A stretch of 64,000 nucleotides of DNA from Chromohalobacter israelensis (GTDB taxonomy: Bacteria > Pseudomonadota > Gammaproteobacteria > Pseudomonadales > Halomonadaceae): assembly GCA_000761475.1 (NCBI GenBank), contig JQNW01000005.1:186001-250000 (forward strand). Direction: 5' to 3'. Of the stretch, positions 29,960 to 38,996 are shown one piece after another. The position numbers were made by a program, and so were the translations under genes. The notes below the pieces were generated by a model. The model made no database searches. It was not told the DNA's origin and worked only from the letters and a program-made list of their open reading frames with translations. Each line of letters opens with the position of its first letter. Within the stretch, counting starts at the first letter, position 1.

Positions 29960-29975
29960 TTAGACTTAAGTCTAA
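29960..29975. promoter_or_regulatory. 16-bp perfect palindrome, likely repressor operator
   Basis: TTAGACTTAAGTCTAA is fully self-complementary. It lies 52 bp before the SD/start region of the MFS gene at 30028 and within the divergent gap to the phosphatase gene. The size and symmetry suit a MarR- or TetR-type dimer, but no such regulator is encoded nearby. Confidence 0.55.
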
Positions 29976-30027
29976 GTGCGAGACAATGCACCATTCACCA
30001 CCTCGGCTTTCACAACAGGGAAACGAC

Positions 30028-31245
30028 ATGAGCACATCCACGGACAGCTCACGCCATGCCGGCGGGGCCGCGCATCCTCGTCTGGCGGAACTCGCGCTGG
30101 CGCTCGGCGGCTTCGGCATCGGCACCGGCGAATTCGTGATCATGGGGCTGATGAGCCGCGTCGCCGAGGACCTTCAGGTATCGGTGCCCGATGTCGGCTA
30201 CGCCATCAGCAGCTATGCGCTCGGGGTCGTCGTCGGAGCGCCGATCATTTCCGCGCTGGCGGCGCGTCTGCCCAAGCGGGCATTGCTGATCGGGCTGATG
30301 CTGCTGTTCGCCATCGGCAATTTCGCCAGCATCATGGCGCCGCATTTCGGCACCTTCGTGGGCCTGCGCTTCATCGCCGGCCTGCCCCACGGGGCCTACT
30401 TCGGGGTCGCGGCGCTGGTCGCGGCGGCGGCGGTGCCCGTCGAGCAGCGCGCCCGCGCGGTGGCCAGGGTGATGACCGGGCTGACCGTGGCGATCCTGAT
30501 CGGGGCGCCGTTGGCCACCTGGACGGGCAACCTGCTCGGCTGGCAGGCGGCCTTCGCCGGCGTGGGCGGCATTGCGCTGCTGACGGCGCTGATGGTGCGC
30601 CTGTGGGTGCCGTATCAGTCCGCCGACCACCAGGCCAGTCCCAAGCGCGAGATGACCGCGATGATCAAGCCGCGTGTCCTGTTCACGCTGGGCGTGGCCT
30701 GTTTCGGATGCGGCGGCATGTTCGCGGTCTTCAGCTACGTCATGCCCACGCTGACCCAGCAGGCGGGCATGGCCGAGTCGCTGGGGCCGCTGGTGCTGGC
30801 GATCTTCGGGATGGGCACCATCCTCGGCAATTTCGCGGGTGCGCGCATCGCCGACTGGAACCTGCTGCGCGGCATCCCGATCATCCTGCTGTGGGTTGCC
30901 TGCGTGCAGGGCGGCTTCTACTTCGCCGCCAACACGGTATGGACGGGACTGTTGTTCGTCGCCTTGGTGGGGACCAGCATGGCCGTCGCCCCGGCGATGC
31001 AGACCCGGTTGATGGATGTCGCCGAGGATGCCCAGACCATGGCCGCCTCGCTCAATCACGCTGCCTTCAACATGGCCAATGCCCTGGGCGCCTGGCTGGC
31101 CGGCGTCACCATCAAGATGGGGCTGGCGTGGTCTTCCACCGGCCTGGTCGGCACTTCGCTGGCCCTGCTGGGCATCGCGATCTTCGCCACGGGGCGCTGG
31201 ATGGAAAAGCGCGAGGCACGTCCGCATCGCTCCGTCTCGTCTTAA
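30028..31245 (+). CDS. MFS transporter, AraJ/YdhP-type DHA1 family
   Basis: 405 residues, 12 transmembrane helices. The opening LALGGFGIGTGEFVIMGLM is typical of the sugar/drug efflux DHA1 subgroup that includes YdhP, AraJ and chloramphenicol exporters. The start is the ATG at 30028 with AGGGA upstream; the open frame extends 85 codons further but that part overlaps the opposite phosphatase gene and is non-coding. A perfect palindrome upstream suggests regulation by a repressor. Substrate unknown. Confidence 0.87.
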   Translation: MSTSTDSSRHAGGAAHPRLAELALALGGFGIGTGEFVIMGLMSRVAEDLQVSVPDVGYAISSYALGVVVGAPIISALAARLPKRALLIGLMLLFAIGNFASIMAPHFGTFVGLRFIAGLPHGAYFGVAALVAAAAVPVEQRARAVARVMTGLTVAILIGAPLATWTGNLLGWQAAFAGVGGIALLTALMVRLWVPYQSADHQASPKREMTAMIKPRVLFTLGVACFGCGGMFAVFSYVMPTLTQQAGMAESLGPLVLAIFGMGTILGNFAGARIADWNLLRGIPIILLWVACVQGGFYFAANTVWTGLLFVALVGTSMAVAPAMQTRLMDVAEDAQTMAASLNHAAFNMANALGAWLAGVTIKMGLAWSSTGLVGTSLALLGIAIFATGRWMEKREARPHRSVSS

Positions 31246-31373
31246 TGTAAGATTTTGCTTATGCTTGCCGATGACGTTTACAGGGCTCTGCCGCCGAGGA
31301 GTGTCGCAGGTCGTCGGCACGAGAGCCCGGGATCGTTGAGGACTCACTCGGTGATACCTGTGGAGAAGACGCT

Positions 31374-31673
31374 ATGGCGGGGAGCGTGGTGCCGGCGGCG
31401 GCCGGTCCGGTGTACGGGTTTGCGTTGTCATGTCGGTTGCAGGGCGCGGCGCCGGACGCCGTGGGACACCTGCTGAAGGCCCTGGAGGAAGAGCTCGAGA
31501 CGCGTGGCCTGGTCATGGGCGGTGGCGTCGACGCGCAGCGCCTGGATGTCTTCATCCTGCCGCGCAAGGGTGTCGCCCCCTCGCGGGACGATCGCCTCGC
31601 GCTGGCCGACTGGCTCGCGCGGCAGCCTGCATGCTTCGAGGTCGCGGTGGGCGACTGGGTGGAAGCTTACTGA
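31374..31673 (+). CDS. YggL-like (DUF469) small protein
   Basis: 99 residues. The pattern VYGFALSCRL, a central helix with LEEELETRGLVMGGG, and an end DWLARQPACFEVAVGDWVEAY matches DUF469/YggL proteins, one of which binds the 50S ribosomal subunit. The match is by eye and moderate. GGAG precedes the ATG. The gene stands alone between an MFS gene and a convergent kinase-like gene. About 130 bp before it hold no other recognisable feature. Confidence 0.55.
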   Translation: MAGSVVPAAAGPVYGFALSCRLQGAAPDAVGHLLKALEEELETRGLVMGGGVDAQRLDVFILPRKGVAPSRDDRLALADWLARQPACFEVAVGDWVEAY

Positions 31674-31702
31674 GCGTTCGGTGGGTCCTCAGGCCCGGCG
31701 GC

Positions 31703-32812
31703 TCATTCGGCCCCGGCGACGAAATGCCGCTGAAGATGGCGAAATTCATCGCTGACGCGCGCCACGCTCGGTGCCGAGAGGTAATGCGCCACCCGGTCGG
31801 CGACGTGGGCGATGAGTTGCGGGTCGCTCAGTGCCGTTGACCAATCCTCGCCCCGGGCGAGCGCGTCGCGCTCACGGCGGTGCAGCTGCCACCACTTGGC
31901 GCACCAGGTGATCGACCACAGCCACATGGCACGACGCGTGGCGAGCAATGCCGCCTCATCGGCCAGCGGGTTGTTCGCCCCTATCTGCGCCTGCCATTGG
32001 CGATAAAACTGAATCACGGTATCGGGCTCGAGTACCGCGTGGCTGGCGGGGTCCCAGGTCGTGGAGGTATACAGCGAGGCGTGGGCCAGGTCGAAGCCGG
32101 GATGGCTGTAGCGGCATTTTTCCAGGTCCACCAGCACGGCCTTCCCCTCGGGCGTGATCAAGAAGTTGCCGGGATGCGCGTCGAAGCTGATCAGGCAACG
32201 CCGGGTATCGATGCCGGCGGCCGCAGCGTCGTTGCCGTCCAGCGAGGCGAGTGCCGCATCGATGTGGCGGCGCGCTTCGCGGTCGAGCACTGTGGAAGGC
32301 AGCGTATCGAGATGGTGTGCCTGCGCCATGACCTCCTCGCGCATGGCCTGCCAGGGCGAGGCCGCACTGGCCAGTGGCGGGCGCGTCGCTGCTGCGGGCA
32401 AAGGTAGCCGATGGATGGCGGCGAGTGCCTCGGCGATGGCGGGAAGATCCTCGGGAAGCCGTGCCGGACGGCCATGGATGGCGGTGACCAGCAAACCGCC
32501 GCGCGGCAGTGTCGCGTCGATGGGCAGTCGCCCGTGAAGCGTTGGCGTGTGGCCACTCTCGCTGGTGCGTCGATAGCAGTGTGCCTGGAAGTCCAGGTTG
32601 TCCTCAACACCGAGCTGCATCTGGCTCTGCTTGGGCAGACGGGCGACCCAGTCCGGGCCGTGTCGGCGGCGGATCCAGATATGGTCGTGGGCGAGGCCGG
32701 TGTCGGGCATGGGGTGCAGGTCGATGCCGGTTTCGCCCCGGGACGCGAGGTGCGCGCGCACGGCGTCGCAGAGTGCCTTGGCGTTTCGTGTCTTGTCGGT
32801 GGATGCGGTCAT
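31703..32812 (-). CDS. Aminoglycoside phosphotransferase/choline kinase-fold protein
   Basis: 369 residues. The catalytic loop reads SFDAHPGNFL (Asp and Asn kept; the usual preceding His is replaced by Ser), followed by the metal-binding VLVDLEKCRY. This is the APH/thiamine-kinase-like fold. Substrate is not readable. It is divergent, across 307 bp, from a YnjBCD-type ABC importer, so it might phosphorylate the imported compound; that is inference. The start is ATG 32812 (MTASTDKT); an upstream start would add 53 residues of unlikely sequence. Confidence 0.75.
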   Translation of the reverse strand: MTASTDKTRNAKALCDAVRAHLASRGETGIDLHPMPDTGLAHDHIWIRRRHGPDWVARLPKQSQMQLGVEDNLDFQAHCYRRTSESGHTPTLHGRLPIDATLPRGGLLVTAIHGRPARLPEDLPAIAEALAAIHRLPLPAAATRPPLASAASPWQAMREEVMAQAHHLDTLPSTVLDREARRHIDAALASLDGNDAAAAGIDTRRCLISFDAHPGNFLITPEGKAVLVDLEKCRYSHPGFDLAHASLYTSTTWDPASHAVLEPDTVIQFYRQWQAQIGANNPLADEAALLATRRAMWLWSITWCAKWWQLHRRERDALARGEDWSTALSDPQLIAHVADRVAHYLSAPSVARVSDEFRHLQRHFVAGAE

Positions 32813-33119
32813 GGAGAACGAGGGCTCGATCGAGTCGCAGGAAGGCCGGGCGCTCCGGCTCGTCCCGCCAAATGGCACGGTGGTCACGCGTTGTCGGGAG
32901 CACAGGCGCAGAATAGCGGTCGGGCGAGCATCGCGAAACACGCGGATGGCCCGCTGACAGGGGGCCTGCACGGCGCGGCGCGGCGGCCACCTGCCGAGAG
33001 TGATACGTTCGGGTCGATATATTCTTATTGATGTGGTGATGTTGTGGTATGTCCTGATGCAGGGAATGGGTAGGTGGCCGCACCACGCCCGGGTCGGCGA
33101 TCAATCGAGGGAGAGAGGC
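32813..33119. other. Divergent intergenic region between the kinase-like gene and ynjB
   Basis: 307 bp. An AT-rich stretch near 33010-33055 (ATATATTCTTATTGATG) probably holds the ynjB promoter. I see no riboswitch-like conserved core and no strong palindrome. Confidence 0.4.
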
Positions 33120-34325
33120 ATGACGTATTCGCGAGGCTTGCTGGTAGCGGCGTTGTCGCTGTTGCCTACCGTGGGGCAGGCATACGAGTTGTCCGACTGG
33201 GAATCGGTGACCGAGGCGGCCCGGGGGCAGACCGTCTACTGGAATGCCTGGGGCGGCGACCCGCGTACCAACGCCTATATCGACTGGGTGGCCGAGCAGG
33301 TCGACAAGCGCTACGCAATCGACCTCGAGCACGTCAAGGTGGGCGATACCGGCGAGGCGGTGACCCGTGTGCTGGCCGAGAAGGCGGCGGGTAACGACGA
33401 GCAGGGCGCGGTCGACCTGATCTGGCTCAATGGCGAGAATTTCGCCGCCATGAAGGACAACGACCTGCTCTATGGCCCCTGGGCCGAGCAGTTGCCCCAC
33501 TTCCCGCTGACCGCGCCCGAGCAGAACCCCGAGGTGCGCGAGGACTTCACCCTGCCGGTCGAGGGCTACGAAGCGCCCTGGGGACGTGCGCAGATCACCT
33601 TCTATTACGACAGTGCGCGTGTCGACGCGCCGCCGCGCAGCATTCCCGAGCTGCTCGACTGGGCCCGGGCGCATCCGGGGCGCTTCACCTATCCCCAGCC
33701 GCCGGCCTTTCTGGGCACGACCTTCCTCAAGCAGGCACTGCTGGCCTTGACCGAGCACCGCGAGGCGCTTTATGCACCGGTCGACGAGGCCGATTTCGAG
33801 CCCGTCACCGCACCGCTGTGGGCCTACCTGGACCGCTTGCATCCCGCTCTGTGGCGCGAGGGCGAGAGCTTCCCCGCGGGCGGACCTCAGATGCGCCAGC
33901 TGATGGGCGACGGGGCGTTGAGCCTGGCGTTCACCTTTACCCCCTCCGCCCCGGCCGCCGCGGTCCTCGATTATCAACTGCCACCGACCACGCGCAGCTA
34001 CATCCTCGACGATGGCACGCTGGGCAACGTGCATTTCGTCGCCATTCCCTTCAATGCCCAGCACAAGGCCGGCGCCTTGACGGTCGCCAACTTCCTGCTC
34101 TCGCCCGAGGCCCAGGCCCGCAAGCAGGATCTCTCGTTGTGGGGCGATGCCACGGTGCTGGACATGTCGCGCCTGAGCCCCAAGCAGCGTGAGGCGTTCG
34201 CGCGCGATGGCCGGGCCGCCGAGAGCCTGCCGCTGCCCTCCCTGGGCGAGACGCTGCGCGAACCCCATCCCTCCTGGATCGAGCCGCTCGAGAAGGCCTG
34301 GCGGCAGCGTTACGGCGCGCAATGA
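33120..34325 (+). CDS. ynjB: YnjB-type ABC transporter substrate-binding protein
   Basis: 401 residues. Signal peptide (LLVAALSLLPTVGQA, cleavage near residue 22), then the two-lobed binding-protein pattern with VYWNAWGGDP and DLIWLNGENFAAM. Together with the fused permease and ATPase that follow, it matches the uncharacterised E. coli YnjBCD importer. The ligand is unknown; thiamine and spermidine-type binding proteins are the nearest folds. The start is ATG 33120 behind GAGAGAGG. Its stop overlaps the next start as ATGA. Confidence 0.88.
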   Translation: MTYSRGLLVAALSLLPTVGQAYELSDWESVTEAARGQTVYWNAWGGDPRTNAYIDWVAEQVDKRYAIDLEHVKVGDTGEAVTRVLAEKAAGNDEQGAVDLIWLNGENFAAMKDNDLLYGPWAEQLPHFPLTAPEQNPEVREDFTLPVEGYEAPWGRAQITFYYDSARVDAPPRSIPELLDWARAHPGRFTYPQPPAFLGTTFLKQALLALTEHREALYAPVDEADFEPVTAPLWAYLDRLHPALWREGESFPAGGPQMRQLMGDGALSLAFTFTPSAPAAAVLDYQLPPTTRSYILDDGTLGNVHFVAIPFNAQHKAGALTVANFLLSPEAQARKQDLSLWGDATVLDMSRLSPKQREAFARDGRAAESLPLPSLGETLREPHPSWIEPLEKAWRQRYGAQ

Positions 34326-36034
34326 CATCGGCCGTTGCCTATCGGCTCGTCGTCGGTGTCCTGCCCTGGCTGACCATCGCCCTGCTCAGCGTGCCGGTGG
34401 TCGCCGGTGTGCTGGGGGCGCTGGCACCGGCGTTCGGCTGGCTGCCGGCACTCGGCGGTGAACGCCTGACCCTGGCGCCCTGGCGGCAGCTCTTCGAGGT
34501 GCCGGGGATCGTCGACATGGCACGGCTAAGCCTGGTGACCGGGCTGGTCAGCGCGGCGCTGTCGCTGGGTCTGGTGGTGCTGTTTCTGGGCAGTTTCCTG
34601 CATACGGCGCTGTATCGGCGCATCCAGCGCTGGCTGTCGCCGTTGCTGGCGGTGCCCCACGCGGCGGCGGCGATCGGCCTGGCGTTCCTGCTGGCGCCGT
34701 CGGGATGGGTGGCGCGGGGGATCTCGCCCTGGCTGAGCGGCTGGGCCTACCCGCCGGATTATGCGTTTCCCGGCGATGCCTGGGGGCTGTCGTTGATCCT
34801 GGGGCTGGTCGTCAAGGAGGTGCCCTTCCTGCTGCTGATGAGCCTGGCGGCCCTGGTGCAGTGCCAGGCCGGCGAGCGCCTGCGCGTGGCGCGCAGCCTG
34901 GGCTATCGTCCGCTGACGGCCTTTCTCAAGGGTGTCATGCCCGGGCTCTATCCCTTGCTGCGGTTGCCCCTCTACGCGGTGATCGCCTTCGCCACCTCGA
35001 CGGTGGACGTGGCCATGATCCTGGGCCCCACGACGCCTTCCACGCTTGCGGTGTCGGTGGTCGGCTGGCTCAACGATCCTACGCTGTCGATGCGCTTCAT
35101 GGCCTCGGCGGGGGCGATGCTGCAGCTGCTGCTGACGCTGGCTGCCTTGTCGATCTGGTGGGCGCTGGAGCGATTGGTGGCGCGCGCCAGCCGGGGCTGG
35201 TGTCGGGACGGGCGGCGCCAGTGCGGCGATCGCTGGCTGGCCGGTATGGCCTGGCTGGCCATGCGCACCGTGCTGGGCCTGATGATGGCCGCGCTGGCGG
35301 GACTGGCGCTGTGGTCGGTGGCTGGATACTGGCCGTTCCCGGCGTTCCTGCCCTGGCCGCCGACCGCGCACAACTGGCTGAACGCGGCCGATGATCTGGT
35401 CGCCCCGGTGTGGCAGTCGCTCGGCGTCGCGCTCGCCGCGACCCTGGTCTCCGTGGTGCTGGTGCTGGGCGCGCTGGAGGCGGAGACCCAGCGCCGCCGA
35501 CCGATGCGCCCCTGGGCGCAACTGATCCTGTACCTGCCGTTGCTGGTGCCCTCGGTGGCGTTTCTGTTCGGGCTGGTCATGATGCAGGCGCAAATGGGCG
35601 TCCGGCCCGGCCTGGGTGCGGTCATCATCGGTCACGCGGTGTTCGTGCTGCCCTACGTCTTCCTGTCGCTGGCGGAAAGCTATCGACGCCTGGATCCGCG
35701 CTGGAGCCAGCAGGCGAGCAGCCTCGGTGCCGGCCCCTGGCGGGTCTTCTGGCGCGTGCGTCTGCCGCTGTTGCTGACACCGGTACTGACCGCGGCGGCG
35801 GTGGGCTTCGCGGTGAGCATCGGCCAGTATCTGCCGACCTTGCTGCTGGGCGCCGGGCGCGTGGTCACGGTGACCACCGAGGCGGTCAGCCTGGCGAGCG
35901 GGGGAGACCGCCGGCTGACGGCCATTTACGCCCTGCTGCAACTGTTGCTGCCGGCGCTGGGCTTCATGCTGGCGATGCTGGTGCCGCGTTATGTGTTTCG
36001 ACGGCGGCGCGGTCTGCTGCCAGGTGCCGACTGA
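34322..36034 (+). CDS. ynjC: YnjC-type fused double ABC permease
   Basis: 570 residues holding two tandem permease halves, each with about six transmembrane helices; the second begins near residue 310. EAA-like loops are visible in both (around 190 and 455, e.g. SLGYRPLTAF and SLGAGPWRVF). Fusion of both half-permeases in one chain is the hallmark of YnjC and of ThiP-like systems. It overlaps ynjB by 4 bases and is followed 16 bp later by the ATPase gene. Confidence 0.88.
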   Translation: MTSAVAYRLVVGVLPWLTIALLSVPVVAGVLGALAPAFGWLPALGGERLTLAPWRQLFEVPGIVDMARLSLVTGLVSAALSLGLVVLFLGSFLHTALYRRIQRWLSPLLAVPHAAAAIGLAFLLAPSGWVARGISPWLSGWAYPPDYAFPGDAWGLSLILGLVVKEVPFLLLMSLAALVQCQAGERLRVARSLGYRPLTAFLKGVMPGLYPLLRLPLYAVIAFATSTVDVAMILGPTTPSTLAVSVVGWLNDPTLSMRFMASAGAMLQLLLTLAALSIWWALERLVARASRGWCRDGRRQCGDRWLAGMAWLAMRTVLGLMMAALAGLALWSVAGYWPFPAFLPWPPTAHNWLNAADDLVAPVWQSLGVALAATLVSVVLVLGALEAETQRRRPMRPWAQLILYLPLLVPSVAFLFGLVMMQAQMGVRPGLGAVIIGHAVFVLPYVFLSLAESYRRLDPRWSQQASSLGAGPWRVFWRVRLPLLLTPVLTAAAVGFAVSIGQYLPTLLLGAGRVVTVTTEAVSLASGGDRRLTAIYALLQLLLPALGFMLAMLVPRYVFRRRRGLLPGAD

Positions 36035-36050
36035 CGAAAGGATTCATGCC

Positions 36051-36725
36051 ATGGCGTCACTGATTCTCGACGACATCGTCATCCATCAGGGGCAGCAACG
36101 TCTGCTGAGCTTGGACACGGCGGTCGCTCCCGGCGAGGTACTGACCGTCATGGGACCCTCCGGCGTCGGCAAGTCCACCTTGCTGGCGTTCATCGCGGGG
36201 TTTTTGAGCCCAGCTTTCCAGGCGCAAGGGCGCGTGCTGCTCGAGGAGACGCGAATCGACACGCTACCCGCCGAGCAGCGCCATGTGGGACTACTCTTTC
36301 AGGATCCGCTGCTGTTTCCGCATCTCGATGTGGCGGGCAATCTGGCCTTCGGCATGGTGCGTGAAGGGACGCGCCGGCAACGCCGTGCGCGAATTCATGA
36401 CGCCCTGTCGTCGGTGGGGCTGGAGGCGTTCGCGGGGCGCGATCCGGCGACGCTCTCCGGTGGGCAGAAGGCGCGAGTGGCCCTGTTGCGGGTGCTGTTG
36501 TCGCAGCCGCGCGCGATCCTGCTCGACGAGCCGTTCTCCAAGCTGGATGCCGCCCGGCGCGACGAGATCCGCCACTGGGTCTTCGCGCGTGTGCGGGATC
36601 ACCGCCTCCCGACGTTGATGGTGACCCACGACGAAGCCGACGCCCGGGCGGCCGGCGGGCGTATCCTGAGGTTGACCGAACGAGGCACCGTCATGGGGCT
36701 CACCGATCAGGAGGAACGTGCATGA
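36051..36725 (+). CDS. ynjD: YnjD-type ABC transporter ATP-binding protein
   Basis: 224 residues. Walker A GPSGVGKSTLL (about 34-44), Q-loop LFQDPLLFPH, signature LSGGQKARVALLR, Walker B ILLDEPFSKLD and switch His in TLMVTHDEADA. It powers the YnjBC importer. The start is ATG 36051 with GAAAGGA upstream. It overlaps the DUF3047 gene as ATGA, tying that gene to the operon. Confidence 0.92.
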   Translation: MASLILDDIVIHQGQQRLLSLDTAVAPGEVLTVMGPSGVGKSTLLAFIAGFLSPAFQAQGRVLLEETRIDTLPAEQRHVGLLFQDPLLFPHLDVAGNLAFGMVREGTRRQRRARIHDALSSVGLEAFAGRDPATLSGGQKARVALLRVLLSQPRAILLDEPFSKLDAARRDEIRHWVFARVRDHRLPTLMVTHDEADARAAGGRILRLTERGTVMGLTDQEERA

Positions 36726-37390
36726 CGACGCATCGCTGGGTGGGATGGGCGCTGGTCCTGGGCGGCTTGACGCTCTCGACGGGCGCCTCGGCCGCCGACA
36801 TCGCGTTTTCCGCCCGGGACATGGCGGCGTGGGAGACGCGTTCCTTCGAGGGACAGACGCGTTACGCAGTGGTCAGCGACAGCGGCGTCGAGGTGCTCGA
36901 GGCCAGTGCTCAGGGCCAGGCTTCCGCCAAGTACCTGGAGCGCGAGGTCGACCTGGACGAGACCCCTTACCTGCACTGGTGCTGGAAGGTGGGTGCCCGC
37001 TACACCGGGCTCGACGAGCGCACCCGGGCCGGCGACGACTATCCCGCCCGACTTTACGTGGCGCGCAAGACGGGCCTGCTGCCGTGGCAGGTGCAATCGG
37101 TGAACTACGTATGGTCCTCCAATCAGGCCGTCGGGGCACGCTGGCCGAATGCCTTCACCGACCGGGCGATGCTGCTGGCTCTTCAGGGGGAGCAGTCAGC
37201 GGTCGGCGAATGGCGGGCGGAAGTGCGCGACGTGAGCGCCGATTACCAGGCGCTGTTCGGCGAGGACGTGAGCGAGATCGACGGTGTGGCGCTGATGAGC
37301 GATGGTGACAATGCGGGCGGCAACGGCACCGCCTGGTATTACGGCGTCGGCTTTTCCGACTCGCCGACGCCCCCGAATTGTCCAGGGTGA
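36722..37390 (+). CDS. DUF3047 domain-containing exported protein
   Basis: 222 residues. Signal peptide (LVLGGLTLSTGASA), then the DUF3047 core: LHWCWKVGA, GDDYPARLYVAR, NYVWSSNQ and DGVALMSDGDNA. Function is unknown; the beta-rich domain is found in periplasmic proteins next to transport or lipid genes. It begins inside the end of ynjD (ATGA overlap), so it is the fourth gene of that operon. The coupling to an importer suggests a periplasmic accessory role. Confidence 0.85.
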   Translation: MTTHRWVGWALVLGGLTLSTGASAADIAFSARDMAAWETRSFEGQTRYAVVSDSGVEVLEASAQGQASAKYLEREVDLDETPYLHWCWKVGARYTGLDERTRAGDDYPARLYVARKTGLLPWQVQSVNYVWSSNQAVGARWPNAFTDRAMLLALQGEQSAVGEWRAEVRDVSADYQALFGEDVSEIDGVALMSDGDNAGGNGTAWYYGVGFSDSPTPPNCPG

Positions 37391-37408
37391 ACCAGAGGAG
37401 ATGGCAGC

Positions 37409-37756
37409 ATGCTGACAATGATACAGCGGTTGTTGGGGGATAAAGACATGCCTGAGCGGTCTCCACAAGCCCAGGAAGAGGCCGATCGCGAAGCACGCAA
37501 GCTGGCCCTCTACCATTTCGAGGGATGCCCTTTCTGCTGGAAGGTCAGGCGTGCCCTGACCAAGTTGCGTGTCGATATCACGATGCATGACATCCACAAG
37601 GATCCCGCTGCCAGAGCGCAACTGGTGGCCGGCGGCGGCAAGCAGACCGTGCCGTGCCTGCGGATCGACGAAGGCGGGACGACCACCTGGCTTTATGAAT
37701 CCAGCGATATCGTCGAGCATTTGAAGCATCGATTTGCCGTGTCACCGTCCGCATGA
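37409..37756 (+). CDS. Glutaredoxin-domain protein
   Basis: 115 residues. After a polar N-terminal extension the thioredoxin fold begins LALYHFEGCPFCWKV, with active site CPFC at about 40-43, then KQTVPCLRID (cis-Pro) and a C-terminal helix. Likely a glutathione-dependent reductase of the single-domain YruB/GrxC-like group. GAGGAG precedes the ATG. It overlaps the next gene by 4 bases, so it is translated with a glycosyltransferase; this linkage recurs in several genomes but its meaning is unclear. Confidence 0.85.
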   Translation: MLTMIQRLLGDKDMPERSPQAQEEADREARKLALYHFEGCPFCWKVRRALTKLRVDITMHDIHKDPAARAQLVAGGGKQTVPCLRIDEGGTTTWLYESSDIVEHLKHRFAVSPSA

Positions 37757-38469
37757 GCGAGGTCATGGCACAAGAAAGCCTGACAACGCCATGGTTGAGC
37801 GTGATCGTGCCGGTGGTGAATGAAGCCGCGACGATCCAGGCCTGCCTGACCGCCTTGTCGCCGTTGAGGGAGCGCGGCGTCGAGATCGTGGTCGTCGACG
37901 GCGGCAGCGACGACGACACCGTCGCGCTGGCGCGTCCCCTGGCGGATCGGGTGCTGGTCAGTGTGCGCGGCCGTGCCCGACAGATGAACCACGGCGGTCG
38001 GGAGAGTCGCGGCGACGGCCTGGTCTTCGTGCATGCCGATACGCGCCTGCCAGATCGCGCCGACCGGTTGATCGACACAGCACTGAAGGGAGCGGCATGC
38101 TGGGGGCGCTTCGACGTCGAGATCGAGCGTGGGTTCGCGCTGGCGGGGCTGGTCGGCTGGAGCATGAACCGGCGTTCGCGCCTCACCGGCATCGCCACGG
38201 GTGATCAGGCGATCTTCATGACCCGCGAAGCGTTCGAGCTCGTCGGCGGTTTCCCCGACCAGCCGCTGATGGAAGACATCGAAATCAGCCGGCGCCTGCG
38301 TCGTCTGTCCGCGCCGGCTTGTCTCGCCCCGCGGGTGACCACGTCCGCGCGGCGCTGGCAGCAGCACGGCCCGTTACGCACCATCGTCACGATGTGGTGG
38401 CTGCGCCTGCGCTACTGGTGCGGTGTATCGCCCTGGACCCTGGCGGGGGAGTACACCGATGTCCGCTGA
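37753..38469 (+). CDS. Glycosyltransferase family 2 protein, TIGR04283-like
   Basis: 238 residues. GT-A fold: LSVIVPVVNEAATI (about 15-28), VVVDGGSDDDT (about 48-58), FVHADTRLP (metal-binding DxD replaced by HADT, as in this group), and GDQAIFMTREAFELVGGFP. This is the 'transferase 2' of the rSAM/selenodomain neighbourhood family. Acceptor unknown. It overlaps the glutaredoxin gene upstream and the broken TIGR04282 partner downstream, an operon pairing common for these two families. Confidence 0.83.
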   Translation: MSEVMAQESLTTPWLSVIVPVVNEAATIQACLTALSPLRERGVEIVVVDGGSDDDTVALARPLADRVLVSVRGRARQMNHGGRESRGDGLVFVHADTRLPDRADRLIDTALKGAACWGRFDVEIERGFALAGLVGWSMNRRSRLTGIATGDQAIFMTREAFELVGGFPDQPLMEDIEISRRLRRLSAPACLAPRVTTSARRWQQHGPLRTIVTMWWLRLRYWCGVSPWTLAGEYTDVR

Positions 38470-38903
38470 CGCGATGAGCTCTGGCGCTGAGGTGACGCTG
38501 CTGGTGTTCGCCAAGGCGCCGATCCCCGGCAAGGTCAAGACCCGGCTGATGCCGGCACTCGATGCCGAGCAGGCGCGCGACGTGCATGTCGCGCTGCTCG
38601 AACGCACGCTCGAGGTGGCCTGCCAGGCCTTTCCCGCCGCACGGGTACAGCTGCGTGCGGGCGCTGAACGCTCACGATCTGGTGATGCTGCCCGCCGAGG
38701 ACGGCGGTTATGCATTGATCGGGGGCCATCGGCTCCCCGCCCGGCTGTTCACGGACATGGCCTGGGGCGGCAGCGAGGTGGCGGCGCAGACGCACGCAAG
38801 GGCACGAGAACTGGGCCTTCGCGTGGCCTGCCCCGGTACGGTGTGGGACCTCGACACCCCGCGCGATCTCGAGCGCTGGCGCATGTTGGACGCCGCGACA
38901 TGA
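38459..38903 (+). pseudogene. Broken TIGR04282 family glycosyltransferase
   Basis: The first 60-65 codons from ATG 38459 read as the N-terminus of the family (LLVFAKAPIPGKVKTRLMPAL). Around 38650-38665 the coding continues in another frame (HDLVMLPAEDGGYALIGG to VWDLDTPRDLERW, stop at 38903). About 50-60 residues that normally join these parts, including the GTDCP segment, are missing. This looks like an internal deletion whose length is not a multiple of three. Its usual partner (TIGR04283) upstream is intact. A sequencing or assembly error cannot be excluded but would need a large gap as well as a shift. Confidence 0.75.
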
Positions 38904-38996
38904 AGGCGCGTCCGGGCGAGTGGTGGACGACGCGTTTTGTTGCCATGATGGAGGCGCATCGATTTGGACAGGGTGCCGCCAAGCCATGATGGCCGG

